Shown here: in pieces, positions 1-6,589 of the stretch | Numbering within the stretch: position 1 is the stretch's first letter | Layout: every line of letters starts with the position of its first letter | Assembly: GCA_964547515.1 (NCBI GenBank) | Contig: CAZJOA010000096.1 | Span: forward strand, 1 to 10,587 | DNA: 10,587 nucleotides | Direction of reading: 5' to 3' | DNA from: UBA11524 sp964547515 | Lineage (GTDB): Bacteria; Bacillota; Clostridia; Christensenellales; Aristaeellaceae | The notes under the pieces: model-generated | What the model was told of the DNA's origin: nothing | The model's input: only the letters and a program-made list of their open reading frames with translations | The model's database searches: none | Made by a program: the position numbers and the translations under genes

Positions 1-10
1 CTCCCTTGGA

Positions 11-394
11 TTACTTCTGGTCCAGCACCACGCTGATGTGGCTGGTGCGCTTGAGCATGGGGGACGCGCTGCCGCGGCTGCGGGCAACATAGCGCTTGAG
101 CGTGGGGCCGGGGTTGGCGTACACTTCAGCGACGTAGAGATCCTTGCGATCCATCTCCTGATTGTTCACCGCGTTGGCGATGGCGCTGTTGAGCACCTTG
201 AGCACCACGGGGGACGCGGCCTTGGGGGTGTACATCAGGATGGCCGCCGCTTCGTCCACATTCTTGCCGCGGATCAGATCGATGACGATCTTCACCTTGC
301 GGGAGGAGATGCGAACGTACTTGGCATGAGCCTGAGGGCGCTTATCGGCGTGTTCCTTGCGGAACGCTGCCTTTTCCTTGGAACGGGTAGCCAT
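11..394 (-). CDS. rplV: Large ribosomal subunit protein L22 (uL22)
   Basis: L22 binds all domains of 23S rRNA, and its long beta-hairpin lines the peptide exit tunnel. The 127-residue product has the family core beginning around residue 25 (KYVRISSRKVKIVIDLIRG) and the conserved hairpin and C-terminal stretch (GPTLKRYVARSRG, then LKRTSHISVVL). Most bacterial L22 proteins are about 110-115 residues; here a basic N-terminal extension of roughly 15-20 residues (MATRSKEKAAFRKEHADKRP) precedes the core. The start at 394 is supported by a GAGGAG ribosome-binding site about 9 bases upstream. The gene is the last complete one of the S10 operon part seen here, 20 bases after rpsS. On the minus strand, bases 10-1 contain AAGGGAG, fitting the ribosome-binding site of rpsC just outside the window. 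Confidence 0.98.
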   Translation of the reverse strand: MATRSKEKAAFRKEHADKRPQAHAKYVRISSRKVKIVIDLIRGKNVDEAAAILMYTPKAASPVVLKVLNSAIANAVNNQEMDRKDLYVAEVYANPGPTLKRYVARSRGSASPMLKRTSHISVVLDQK

Positions 395-414
395 TTCGTT
401 TCACTCCTCTCTAC

Positions 415-693
415 TTACTTGCGGCCGGAAGCCTTGTCACCCGCGTGACCCTTGAAGGTACGGGTGGGGGCGAATTCACCCAGCTTGTGGCCGACCATGT
501 CCTCGGTCACATAGACCGGCACATGCTTGCGGCCGTCATGCACGGCGATGGTATGGCCGACGAAATCCGGGAAGATCGTGGAAGAGCGGGACCAGGTCTT
601 CACAACGTTCTTCTTGTTGGTGTTGTTCATTTCGACGATGCGCTTCATCAGCGCGGCCTCAACATAGGGGCCCTTCTTAACAGAGCGGCTCAT
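415..693 (-). CDS. rpsS: Small ribosomal subunit protein S19 (uS19)
   Basis: S19 sits in the head of the 30S subunit, forms a complex with S13 and contacts the A-site finger of 23S rRNA. The 92-residue product matches the family along its whole length: N-terminal MSRSVKKGPYV, central TWSRSSTIFPDFVGHTIAVHDGRKHVPVYV, written here in two parts as TWSRSSTIFPDF and GHTIAVHDGRKHVPVYV, and C-terminal GHKLGEFAPTRTFKGH. Length is normal. The start at 693 has AAGGAGG about 9 bases upstream. It lies 33 bases after rplB and 20 before rplV, the standard S10-operon order, and is expected to be co-transcribed and co-regulated with them. Confidence 0.99.
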   Translation of the reverse strand: MSRSVKKGPYVEAALMKRIVEMNNTNKKNVVKTWSRSSTIFPDFVGHTIAVHDGRKHVPVYVTEDMVGHKLGEFAPTRTFKGHAGDKASGRK

Positions 694-726
694 TGATTAG
701 CTGCCTCCTTCCTGCAGGATACGCGC

Positions 727-1560
<834 letters not shown>

Positions 1561-1578
1561 TCTCTTGTCCTCCCTTGC

Positions 1579-1884
1579 TTACTCGGCCATGCCTTCGAAG
1601 AACTTGATGGGCTTGGAGTCCTTCTTCAGCGTGACATAGGCCTTCTTGACTTCGGGGGTGCGGCCAGCAGTGCGGCCCTGACGCTTGATCTTGCCCATGG
1701 TGCGCAGGGTGTTGACCTTCTCGACCTTGACGCCGTCCTCAGCGAAGACGGTCTCAACGGCCTGCTTGATTTCGGTCTTGGTGGCGTGGATGTCCACCTC
1801 GAAGATATACCGCTTGTCAGCGATGCAGGCGTACGCCTTCTCGGTGAGAACCGGGCGGCGGATAATGTCGTGGGGGTTCTTCAT
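1579..1884 (-). CDS. rplW: Large ribosomal subunit protein L23 (uL23)
   Basis: L23 lies at the mouth of the peptide exit tunnel and is the docking site for trigger factor and the signal recognition particle. The 101-residue product has family features in order: an N-terminal DIIRRPVLTEKAY, the KRYIFEVDIHATKTEIKQAVE strand-helix region (here split: KRYIFEVDIHATKTEI, then KQAVETVF), KVEKVNTLRTMGK, and a C-terminal KKAYVTLK. Its ATG overlaps the rplD stop by one base (TAATG, minus strand 1886-1882), so its translation is probably coupled to rplD. A GGAGG motif lies within the end of rplD, about 8 bases upstream of the start. Confidence 0.99.
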   Translation of the reverse strand: MKNPHDIIRRPVLTEKAYACIADKRYIFEVDIHATKTEIKQAVETVFAEDGVKVEKVNTLRTMGKIKRQGRTAGRTPEVKKAYVTLKKDSKPIKFFEGMAE

Positions 1885-2507
1885 TATGCGTACACCTCCT
1901 CAACCAGCGCCAGCGCCGCCTTGGTCAGGATCAGCTTGTTGGCGTTCAGGATGTCGTAGACGTTCAGGGTGTTGACGTAGGTGGTGGCAGCCTCAGCCAG
2001 GTTGGCGGTGGCGCGAACCACGTTCTCCTCGCGCTCGGGCAGGACGATCAGCGCCTTCTTCTCCGCGCCGAGGTTCTTCATGACCTTCGCCATCAGCTTG
2101 GTCTTGGCCTCAGCGAGGGTGAGCTCATCCACGATCATGATCTCGCCGGCGTTGAGCTTGGCGGTCATGGCGGACTTGAAGGCCAGGCGGCGGACCTTCT
2201 TGGGCACGGCGATGTAATAATCGCGGGGCTTGGGGGCGAACACGACGCCGCCGTGGGTGAACTGGGGCGCGCGGTTGCCATGGTGGCGGGCATTGCCGGT
2301 GCCCTTCTGGCGGTAGATCTTGCGGCCACCGCCACGGACCTCGGTGCGGGTCTTGGCACTCTGGGTGCCCTGGCGCTGAGCGGCCAGGTAGGAACGGACG
2401 ACCAGATGCATGGCGGCTTCATTGATAGAGGAAGCGAAAATCGCGTCGCTCAGTTCAACCTCGCCAATGGCCGCGCCTTCCATATTGTAAAGAGCAGTCT
2501 TAGCCAT
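1884..2507 (-). CDS. rplD: Large ribosomal subunit protein L4 (uL4)
   Basis: L4 is an early-assembly 23S rRNA-binding protein whose extended loop reaches the narrow part of the exit tunnel. In E. coli it is also the autogenous repressor of the S10 operon. The chosen start at 2507 gives 207 residues, the normal length, beginning MAKTALYNMEG and preceded by GAGGAGGAAA. The frame stays open upstream to 2615, but that would overlap rplC. The tunnel loop is at about residues 58-84 and reads RQKGTGNARHHGNRAPQ at residues 66-82, where many bacteria have GTGRAR. Conserved C-terminal regions follow (KTKLMAKVMKNLG, VYDILNANKLILTKAAL). It follows rplC by 22 bases and overlaps rplW by one. Confidence 0.98.
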   Translation of the reverse strand: MAKTALYNMEGAAIGEVELSDAIFASSINEAAMHLVVRSYLAAQRQGTQSAKTRTEVRGGGRKIYRQKGTGNARHHGNRAPQFTHGGVVFAPKPRDYYIAVPKKVRRLAFKSAMTAKLNAGEIMIVDELTLAEAKTKLMAKVMKNLGAEKKALIVLPEREENVVRATANLAEAATTYVNTLNVYDILNANKLILTKAALALVEEVYA

Positions 2508-2529
2508 TGTTACTTTCCTCCTCGCGGCA

Positions 2530-3168
2530 TCACTTGACGGTGTCGCGGATGATGAGCAGGCCCTTGTTGGCGCCGGGCACAGCACCCTTGACCAGCAGCA
2601 GGTTGCGCTCCACATCCACAGAGACGACTTCCAGGTTCTGAACAGTCACGCGGTCGACGCCGTAGTGGCCGGCCATGTGCTTGTTCTTGAACACACGGGA
2701 AGGATCAGAGTTGGCGGACAGGGAGCCCACGCCGCGGTGATACTTGGAGCCGTGTGCCATGGGGCCGGTGTGCTGATTCCAGCGCTGGATGGCGCCGGTG
2801 TAGCCATGGCCCTTGGAGGTGCCGGTCACGTCGATCTTGTCGCCGGCAGCGAACTGCTCAACGGTGATGACGTCGCCGACGCTGTAGGAAGTGCAGTCGT
2901 CGAAGCGGAACTCACGCAGCACGCGCTTGGCCGCGACGCCCGCCTTCTTGTAGTGACCCAGCTCAGCCTTGGTGTGCAGCTTTTCGGCGCGCTTCTCGGT
3001 CATGTCGCCGAAGCCGACCTGCACAGCGGCGTAGCCATCAGTTTCAACGGTCTTGGTCTGCACGACGGTGCAGGGGCCAGCCTCGATCACGGTGACCGGA
3101 ACAAGACGGCCATCTTCGGTAAAGATCTGCGTCATGCCGATCTTCTTACCCACGATCGCTTTCTTCAT
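2530..3168 (-). CDS. rplC: Large ribosomal subunit protein L3 (uL3)
   Basis: L3 is one of the two 23S rRNA proteins that nucleate 50S assembly; its central extension reaches toward the peptidyl-transferase centre. The 212-residue product is full length. It begins MKKAIVGKKIGMTQIF, the diagnostic L3 N-terminus, and has the VTVIEAGPC strand. The central loop is GYTGAIQRWNQHTGPMAHGS followed by HRGVGSLSANSDPSRVFKNK (about residues 122-163). It ends with the MAGHYGVDRVTVQNLEVV block and GAVPGANKGLL. The start at 3168 has AGGAGG upstream. It follows rpsJ by 17 bases. Confidence 0.99.
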   Translation of the reverse strand: MKKAIVGKKIGMTQIFTEDGRLVPVTVIEAGPCTVVQTKTVETDGYAAVQVGFGDMTEKRAEKLHTKAELGHYKKAGVAAKRVLREFRFDDCTSYSVGDVITVEQFAAGDKIDVTGTSKGHGYTGAIQRWNQHTGPMAHGSKYHRGVGSLSANSDPSRVFKNKHMAGHYGVDRVTVQNLEVVSVDVERNLLLVKGAVPGANKGLLIIRDTVK

Positions 3169-3185
3169 TGTTTCGTCCTCCTGCC

Positions 3186-3494
3186 TTACAGCTTCATTTC
3201 GATTTCGACACCAGCAGGAAGTTCAAGCTTCGACATGGCGTCCACGGTCTTGGGGCTGGCGTTGATGATGTCGATCAGGCGCTTATGGGTGCGGCGCTCG
3301 AACTGCTCGCGGCTGTCCTTGTACTTGTGGGTCGCGCGCAGGATGGTCACGATCTCCTTCTCAGTGGGGAGCGGGATCGGGCCCGACACGCGGGCGCCCG
3401 TGCGCTTGGCAGCCTCGACGATCCGCTCAGCGGACTGATCGATCAGGGTGTGCTCATAGCTCTTGAGCTTGATGCGAATCTTCTGGATGGCCAT
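3186..3494 (-). CDS. rpsJ: Small ribosomal subunit protein S10 (uS10, NusE)
   Basis: S10 belongs to the 30S head and, as NusE, to the transcription antitermination complex with NusB. The 102-residue product has the whole family pattern: MAIQKIRIKLKSYEH, then VRERIV-like DQSAERIVEAAKRTGARVSG, then PIPLPTEKEIVTILRATHKY, and DSREQFERRTHKRLIDI. The start at 3494 was chosen over a frame extension to 3542 because an exact AGGAGGT (minus strand, 3507-3501) sits six bases before it and the family begins here. It is the first gene of the operon and is read from the promoter at 3663-3691 through a structured leader of about 160 nt. Confidence 0.99.
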   Translation of the reverse strand: MAIQKIRIKLKSYEHTLIDQSAERIVEAAKRTGARVSGPIPLPTEKEIVTILRATHKYKDSREQFERRTHKRLIDIINASPKTVDAMSKLELPAGVEIEMKL

Positions 3495-3656
3495 TGATTT
3501 ACCTCCTAAGTTTCGTCTCGTTGACGCCGTCGCGGCCTCCACTGCAGGTGCAGAAGCCGCCGCGCCTCGAGTCCGTCGCCCGATTGACGGGCTGGTCCAT
3601 GATAATTACCCGCCTGGCCTGGCGGCAACTTACCACTTCATCCCTAAACAGACAAC
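3495..3656 (-). promoter_or_regulatory. Structured 5' leader of the S10 operon
   Basis: The region between the inferred transcription start near 3656 and rpsJ can fold into three stem-loops in the minus-strand RNA. The first, at 3625-3610, is CCGCC, six-base loop, GGCGG. The second, at 3592-3578, is GCCCG, five-base loop, CGGGC. The third, at 3560-3532, is a longer imperfect hairpin closed by GCGGC/GCCGC with CTGC/GCAG inside. The ribosome-binding site AGGAGGT follows at 3507-3501. A 34-codon frame (33 residues plus stop, 3600-3499) ends within this ribosome-binding site. S10-operon leaders are sites of feedback by L4 in E. coli. Whether this leader does the same is inference; the hairpins were found by eye, with no energy calculation. 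Confidence 0.6.
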
Positions 3657-3662
3657 AGACAC

Positions 3663-3691
3663 ATTATACACGATACGTCAGCAGAAATCAA
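3663..3691 (-). promoter_or_regulatory. Promoter of the S10 operon
   Basis: On the minus strand, TTGATT (3691-3686) is followed after exactly 17 bases by a perfect TATAAT (3668-3663). This is a good match to the housekeeping sigma factor, with four of six bases at -35 and six of six at -10. Transcription should start near 3656. Directly upstream, 3703-3728 is rich in A and T tracts on either strand, as in an UP element that contacts the RNA polymerase alpha subunit. That would suit a strong ribosomal-protein promoter. Confidence 0.8.
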
Positions 3692-3720
3692 GGGGTTTTG
3701 CGGGATTTTTTCAAAAAAAT

Positions 3721-4148
3721 TTCGGGCTTTTTTCGGGGGATGGGGGTGGAAAAGTGCTGTTTCAAGGGACTTTCCAGTTTTCTGCCTGTACACGCTGTCC
3801 GGTGTGTCCATGTTTTCAGGCTGACGCCCCTCCGCAGACCGTGCTTTTGCGTGATTTGCATTTTGATTTCGCGAACACGTTGATATTCCTGCACTTCACG
3901 CACATTTTGTGCACACGTCGTCAGGTGTATCCCCGCAAAACCCGCATTTTCGTCCCTCCGCGAACGCAAAACAGGCGCACCCGCCCCCTGGCAGACACGC
4001 CCATTGTCCCATCCGGCATCAGCGCACAACGCGCGCCTGCTGAGTTGCGTCAGCGAATGCGCCATAACGCCCGCGGATCGATTTCATCCTATTGTATTAC
4101 GCTGATCTGCACCGAAAACGCGGCGGCTGAGAAATCAGCGCGGAAGGA
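3721..4148. other. Intergenic region between divergent operons
   Basis: About 430 bases separate the upstream end of the S10 promoter region from the regulator promoter. Open frames cross it on both strands (for example 3463-4152 plus and 3688-4065 minus). Their translations are rich in Arg, Pro, Thr and Cys, lack a ribosome-binding site at a sensible start and resemble no family I know, so none is called. There is no tRNA or rRNA signature. The only structures seen are a short palindrome, GCACA-TTT-TGTGC, at 3900-3912 and the dyad near 4100-4140 described separately. Confidence 0.6.
4100..4140. repeat. GCTGA/TCAGC inverted repeats upstream of the regulator promoter
   Basis: A perfect short dyad, GCTGA-GAAA-TCAGC, occupies 4126-4139, and a further GCTGAT lies at 4101-4106. 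CGCTGAT (4100-4106) and ATCAGCG (4134-4140) form a seven-base inverted repeat. The group ends nine bases before the -35 box of the regulator gene, where an activator or autoregulatory protein could bind. It is upstream of the transcription start, so it would act as DNA rather than RNA. Binding is inference; short dyads can occur by chance. Confidence 0.35.
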
Positions 4149-4178
4149 TTGACAAATCAAAATAGGTGTGCGTATAAT
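4149..4178 (+). promoter_or_regulatory. Promoter of the AraC-type regulator gene
   Basis: A perfect TTGACA (4149-4154) and a perfect TATAAT (4173-4178) are separated by 18 bases, so both boxes match the sigma-A consensus exactly. The start of transcription should be near 4185, giving a short leader of about 35 nt before the preferred start codon at 4220. TTGACAA (4149-4155) and its inverted copy TTGTCAA (4189-4195) bracket the promoter. The strength of the boxes suggests either constitutive expression or control by a repressor. Confidence 0.85.
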
Positions 4179-4219
4179 TTAACGACACTTGTCAATGGAC
4201 GGTAATGGGAGAAAGAAAA

Positions 4220-6433
4220 ATGTTGAAGACGAAAGAGCATCAGCGCGCCCCTGAAGATGCGCATGGACTCAAGATCAGCATTGGCGCGAACGGCATGCGC
4301 ATGGCGGCAAAAAAGCGGATCGTCATGATAACGACGGTCGTCATCGCGGTCCTGCTGCTTGGCACCATGGCCATTGTGGTGCACACCTATCGGACCAGCG
4401 TTCCCTCGATGGTCGACGGGATCGTCCAGGCGCAGAACGAGCAGGAGCTTGCCCTGATGCTCAAAACCTTCAATGAGAATGTGCTTGAGCTGGATCGGTT
4501 TGCCATCCAGCTGAATCTGGATAACAGCGTGCGCACCCTGATGAACAGGGAGACCATCGAATCCAGTGACCCTGCGGTGCTGCGGATACAGAAAATGCTT
4601 TCCACCATGAAGAATGAGAATCTGTGGCTGCATTCTGCTTTTGTCTATTACGCCCGGCAGAATGCGGTCATCAGTGACAGCGCGGTTCTTCCGGCAGATC
4701 AGCTGGCCGCAGTGCAGCAGCAGAATCTTCAGCCGACACAGCTGGGTGAATACCGCATCACGGGGACACATGTGATCCCGGACGGCGCAGGAGAAAATGA
4801 AACCACGGTGATCTCCGTGCTGCGCTTCTTCCCGGTGTATTCTTCGGAAGCCTGGGGAGCGGTGGTGATGAACATCCGCATCGCGTCGATCCAGGCTCAG
4901 CTGGCCAGCCTGGCGCATCAGGAGGGCGGCTATGTTTTCCTGGTCAACCGAAGCGGTACGATCGAATTGTGCAGCGCCCCCAAGTATCAGAAGGGAAACC
5001 TGAATACGCTGCTGAAGGATCATACGCTTGCTGACAGCTCTGTGCAGTTTGCCGGCGATACCTACCGGGTGTACACCAATCAGCCCAACTATTTTGACTG
5101 GCGGCTGGTGCAGCTGTATCCGACCGATGCAGTATTTGCCCACTATGCAGCGATGGACGGCGCGGTGCGGCTCGCATCCATCGGGTGCGCCCTGGCGGGA
5201 CTGCTGGTGCTGCTGGGCGGCTGGTGCTTTGTGCGCGCGCTCTCCCGTCAACAGCAGATGCAGGAGCATGCACAGCTCATCATGGCGAACCAGAAGGATC
5301 GGTTCACCGACAGCTTGTTCTACGGTCTTCTGCATGACCATTCCACGATCGATCAGACCTGCCGCGAACAGATGCTGCTCTACGAGGTGCCGACCGAATG
5401 CTATGCTGCCGTGCTGCTGGTATTTGAAGACCATTACAGCAAGGATATATCGGCAGAATTGAGCGGCGTGATGCGTCAGTATTCAGCGTCGACCTGTCTG
5501 CGGTGGAAGCCGGATGCCTATGTGCTGCTGCTGAACATCCCCGAGAAGAAGCGGGATGCGGCGCAGGCCTATCTGACATCCGTCACGGAGTACCTGCTGA
5601 TCCATATCCGGGAAAAGCATTCCGGTGACGTGAAAGCCTATATCGGCAGCATTGAGGAGCATCTTGACGACGTGCGGATGTCTCTCGCCCATGCGGAGAG
5701 TGCCATGGACGACCGCTGGCTGATGGAAAATGACCATGGGATCTACTGCTACACGCCGCGTGCGCTGCCCGAAACGGTGACCTATTCCGAAATGCTGGCG
5801 CAGAATGTGTATGCGCAGATCAAGGGCGGACAGGCCGAGAGCGCCGTGACGACCATGCAGCGGATGATTAACACGCTGTGCAAGGAGAACCAGTTTGTGC
5901 CCAGGACCGTGCGCGCCGGAGTGACCCGCTTTGTGACCAACCTGATCCAGACGGTTGCCACCGTGGGCAATCTGAAGGAATATGAGCTGATGAAGGAATA
6001 CAGCAGCCTGAAATGCCTCGCGGATGTACGGGTGTGGCTGACCGACCTGATCCAGAAGATCTGCCAGATCGTGCAGGCACTTTACAGCACAACGGGAAGC
6101 AGCACAAGCGTTGAACAGATCGAGCAGTATATCAAGTCCCATCTGGATAAGGAGATCACCCTGTCAGCCATTGCGGCGCATTTTTCGGTCAGCGAAAGCC
6201 ATTTCAGCCGCATGTTCAAGCAGAAGTTCGGTGTGAACTTCCTGGAGTATGTCAATCGTCAACGGATCGATAATGCAAAGCGCATACTGGACATTGAGCC
6301 GCGCACGGTGAATGAGGTGGCGATCATGGTGGGCTTCACCAATGTGCAGACTTTCATCCGCGTGTTCAAGTCCCTGGAAGGCATGACGCCGGGTGTCTAT
6401 CAGAACATGCGCAAGACCATTGTCCATTCGTAA
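4220..6433 (+). CDS. Membrane-bound AraC-family transcriptional regulator with extracellular sensor domain
   Basis: This 737-residue protein is a one-component transmembrane regulator. A basic segment is followed by membrane helix 1 (about residues 33-55) and an extracellular region of about 260 residues (56-315). That region resembles a double Cache-type sensor fold, with strands such as FVYYARQNAVISD and YVFLVNRSGTIEL. Membrane helix 2 (about 316-338) leads into a cytoplasmic middle domain (about 390-515) resembling the degenerate GGDEF-like domain of YesN-type regulators. The C-terminal AraC double helix-turn-helix is at about 631-735: LSAIAAHFSVSESHFSRMFK, then the family signature around VNEVAIMVGFTN and SLEGMTPGVY. 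No phospho-receiver domain is seen. The start at 4220 is preferred over an in-frame ATG at 4205 because GGGAGA lies seven bases before it. Regulators of this kind often sit beside LplABC-type sugar importers and activate them; the ligand is unknown. Confidence 0.9.
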   Translation: MLKTKEHQRAPEDAHGLKISIGANGMRMAAKKRIVMITTVVIAVLLLGTMAIVVHTYRTSVPSMVDGIVQAQNEQELALMLKTFNENVLELDRFAIQLNLDNSVRTLMNRETIESSDPAVLRIQKMLSTMKNENLWLHSAFVYYARQNAVISDSAVLPADQLAAVQQQNLQPTQLGEYRITGTHVIPDGAGENETTVISVLRFFPVYSSEAWGAVVMNIRIASIQAQLASLAHQEGGYVFLVNRSGTIELCSAPKYQKGNLNTLLKDHTLADSSVQFAGDTYRVYTNQPNYFDWRLVQLYPTDAVFAHYAAMDGAVRLASIGCALAGLLVLLGGWCFVRALSRQQQMQEHAQLIMANQKDRFTDSLFYGLLHDHSTIDQTCREQMLLYEVPTECYAAVLLVFEDHYSKDISAELSGVMRQYSASTCLRWKPDAYVLLLNIPEKKRDAAQAYLTSVTEYLLIHIREKHSGDVKAYIGSIEEHLDDVRMSLAHAESAMDDRWLMENDHGIYCYTPRALPETVTYSEMLAQNVYAQIKGGQAESAVTTMQRMINTLCKENQFVPRTVRAGVTRFVTNLIQTVATVGNLKEYELMKEYSSLKCLADVRVWLTDLIQKICQIVQALYSTTGSSTSVEQIEQYIKSHLDKEITLSAIAAHFSVSESHFSRMFKQKFGVNFLEYVNRQRIDNAKRILDIEPRTVNEVAIMVGFTNVQTFIRVFKSLEGMTPGVYQNMRKTIVHS

Positions 6434-6450
6434 CCCGCGGGAGATCGATT

Positions 6451-6480
6451 CGCAAAAATTGATGTAATGCGCAAAAATTG
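6451..6480 (+). repeat. Tandem CGCAAAAATTG direct repeat, candidate AraC-type operator
   Basis: The 11-mer CGCAAAAATTG occurs twice in the same orientation, at 6451-6461 and 6470-6480, with 19 bases from start to start. Its core AAAAATTG recurs a third time at 6548-6555, a few bases upstream of the candidate promoter for the binding-protein gene. AraC-family dimers commonly bind tandem direct half-sites about two helical turns apart, so this pair just upstream of the transporter gene is a reasonable candidate operator. The second copy overlaps the first bases of the terminator stem. The repeats are seen directly; the function is inferred. Confidence 0.45.
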
Positions 6481-6521
6481 TCCACACAACGGGAGAAATC
6501 ACGGTTGTGTGGGCATTTTAT
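6479..6521 (+). terminator. Rho-independent terminator after the regulator gene
   Basis: CCACACAAC (6482-6490) pairs perfectly with GTTGTGTGG (6504-6512). The stem can extend by three more pairs, one a G-T wobble (6479-6481 with 6513-6515), around a 13-base loop. It is followed directly by TTTTATT (6516-6522). It lies 45 bases after the regulator stop and on the same strand, so it should end most regulator transcripts before the transporter genes. The U-tract is interrupted by one A, so some read-through is possible. Confidence 0.7.
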
Positions 6522-6561
6522 TCTGCAATTAATGGACATCGTGGTAGAAAAATTGCCTATT

Positions 6562-6589
6562 TTCACATCACGTTTTCGTGTGATACGAT
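6562..6589 (+). promoter_or_regulatory. Candidate promoter of the transporter genes with overlapping dyad
   Basis: TTCACA (6562-6567, five of six matches to TTGACA) is followed after 16 bases by TACGAT (6584-6589, four of six matches). A TG two bases before the -10 box (6581-6582) gives an extended -10. The weak -10 and the upstream repeats fit an activator-dependent promoter. An imperfect inverted repeat, ATCACG-TTTT-CGTGTGAT (6567-6584), fills the spacer and could be an operator or only a weak hairpin. Transcription would begin near 6596. Confidence 0.5.

Noticed and set aside
2508..2615. Longer rplD reading frame starting at 2615
   Set aside because: The extra 36 residues overlap rplC, are Ser/Ala/Arg-rich and not family-like; the start at 2507 has a strong GAGGAGG site.
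3900..3912. Palindrome GCACA-TTT-TGTGC in the intergenic region
   Set aside because: Short, no T-tract on either side, far from both promoters; could be chance.
3688..4065. 125-codon open frame on the minus strand upstream of rpsJ
   Set aside because: No ribosome-binding site, no recognisable motif, and it would run into the -35 region of the S10 promoter.
4077..4115. Possible second minus-strand promoter (TACAAT on the minus strand near 4089-4096)
   Set aside because: No acceptable -35 box at 16-18 bases; the TATAAT promoter at 3663-3691 explains the operon better.
3463..4152. 229-codon open frame on the plus strand through the intergenic region
   Set aside because: Starts inside rpsJ on the opposite strand, runs over the S10 leader and promoter, has no ribosome-binding site and an unprotein-like composition.
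4157..5434. 425-codon open frame on the minus strand, antisense to the regulator gene
   Set aside because: His/Gln/Arg-rich translation with no family resemblance; the plus-strand gene has clear membrane helices and an AraC domain in the same DNA.
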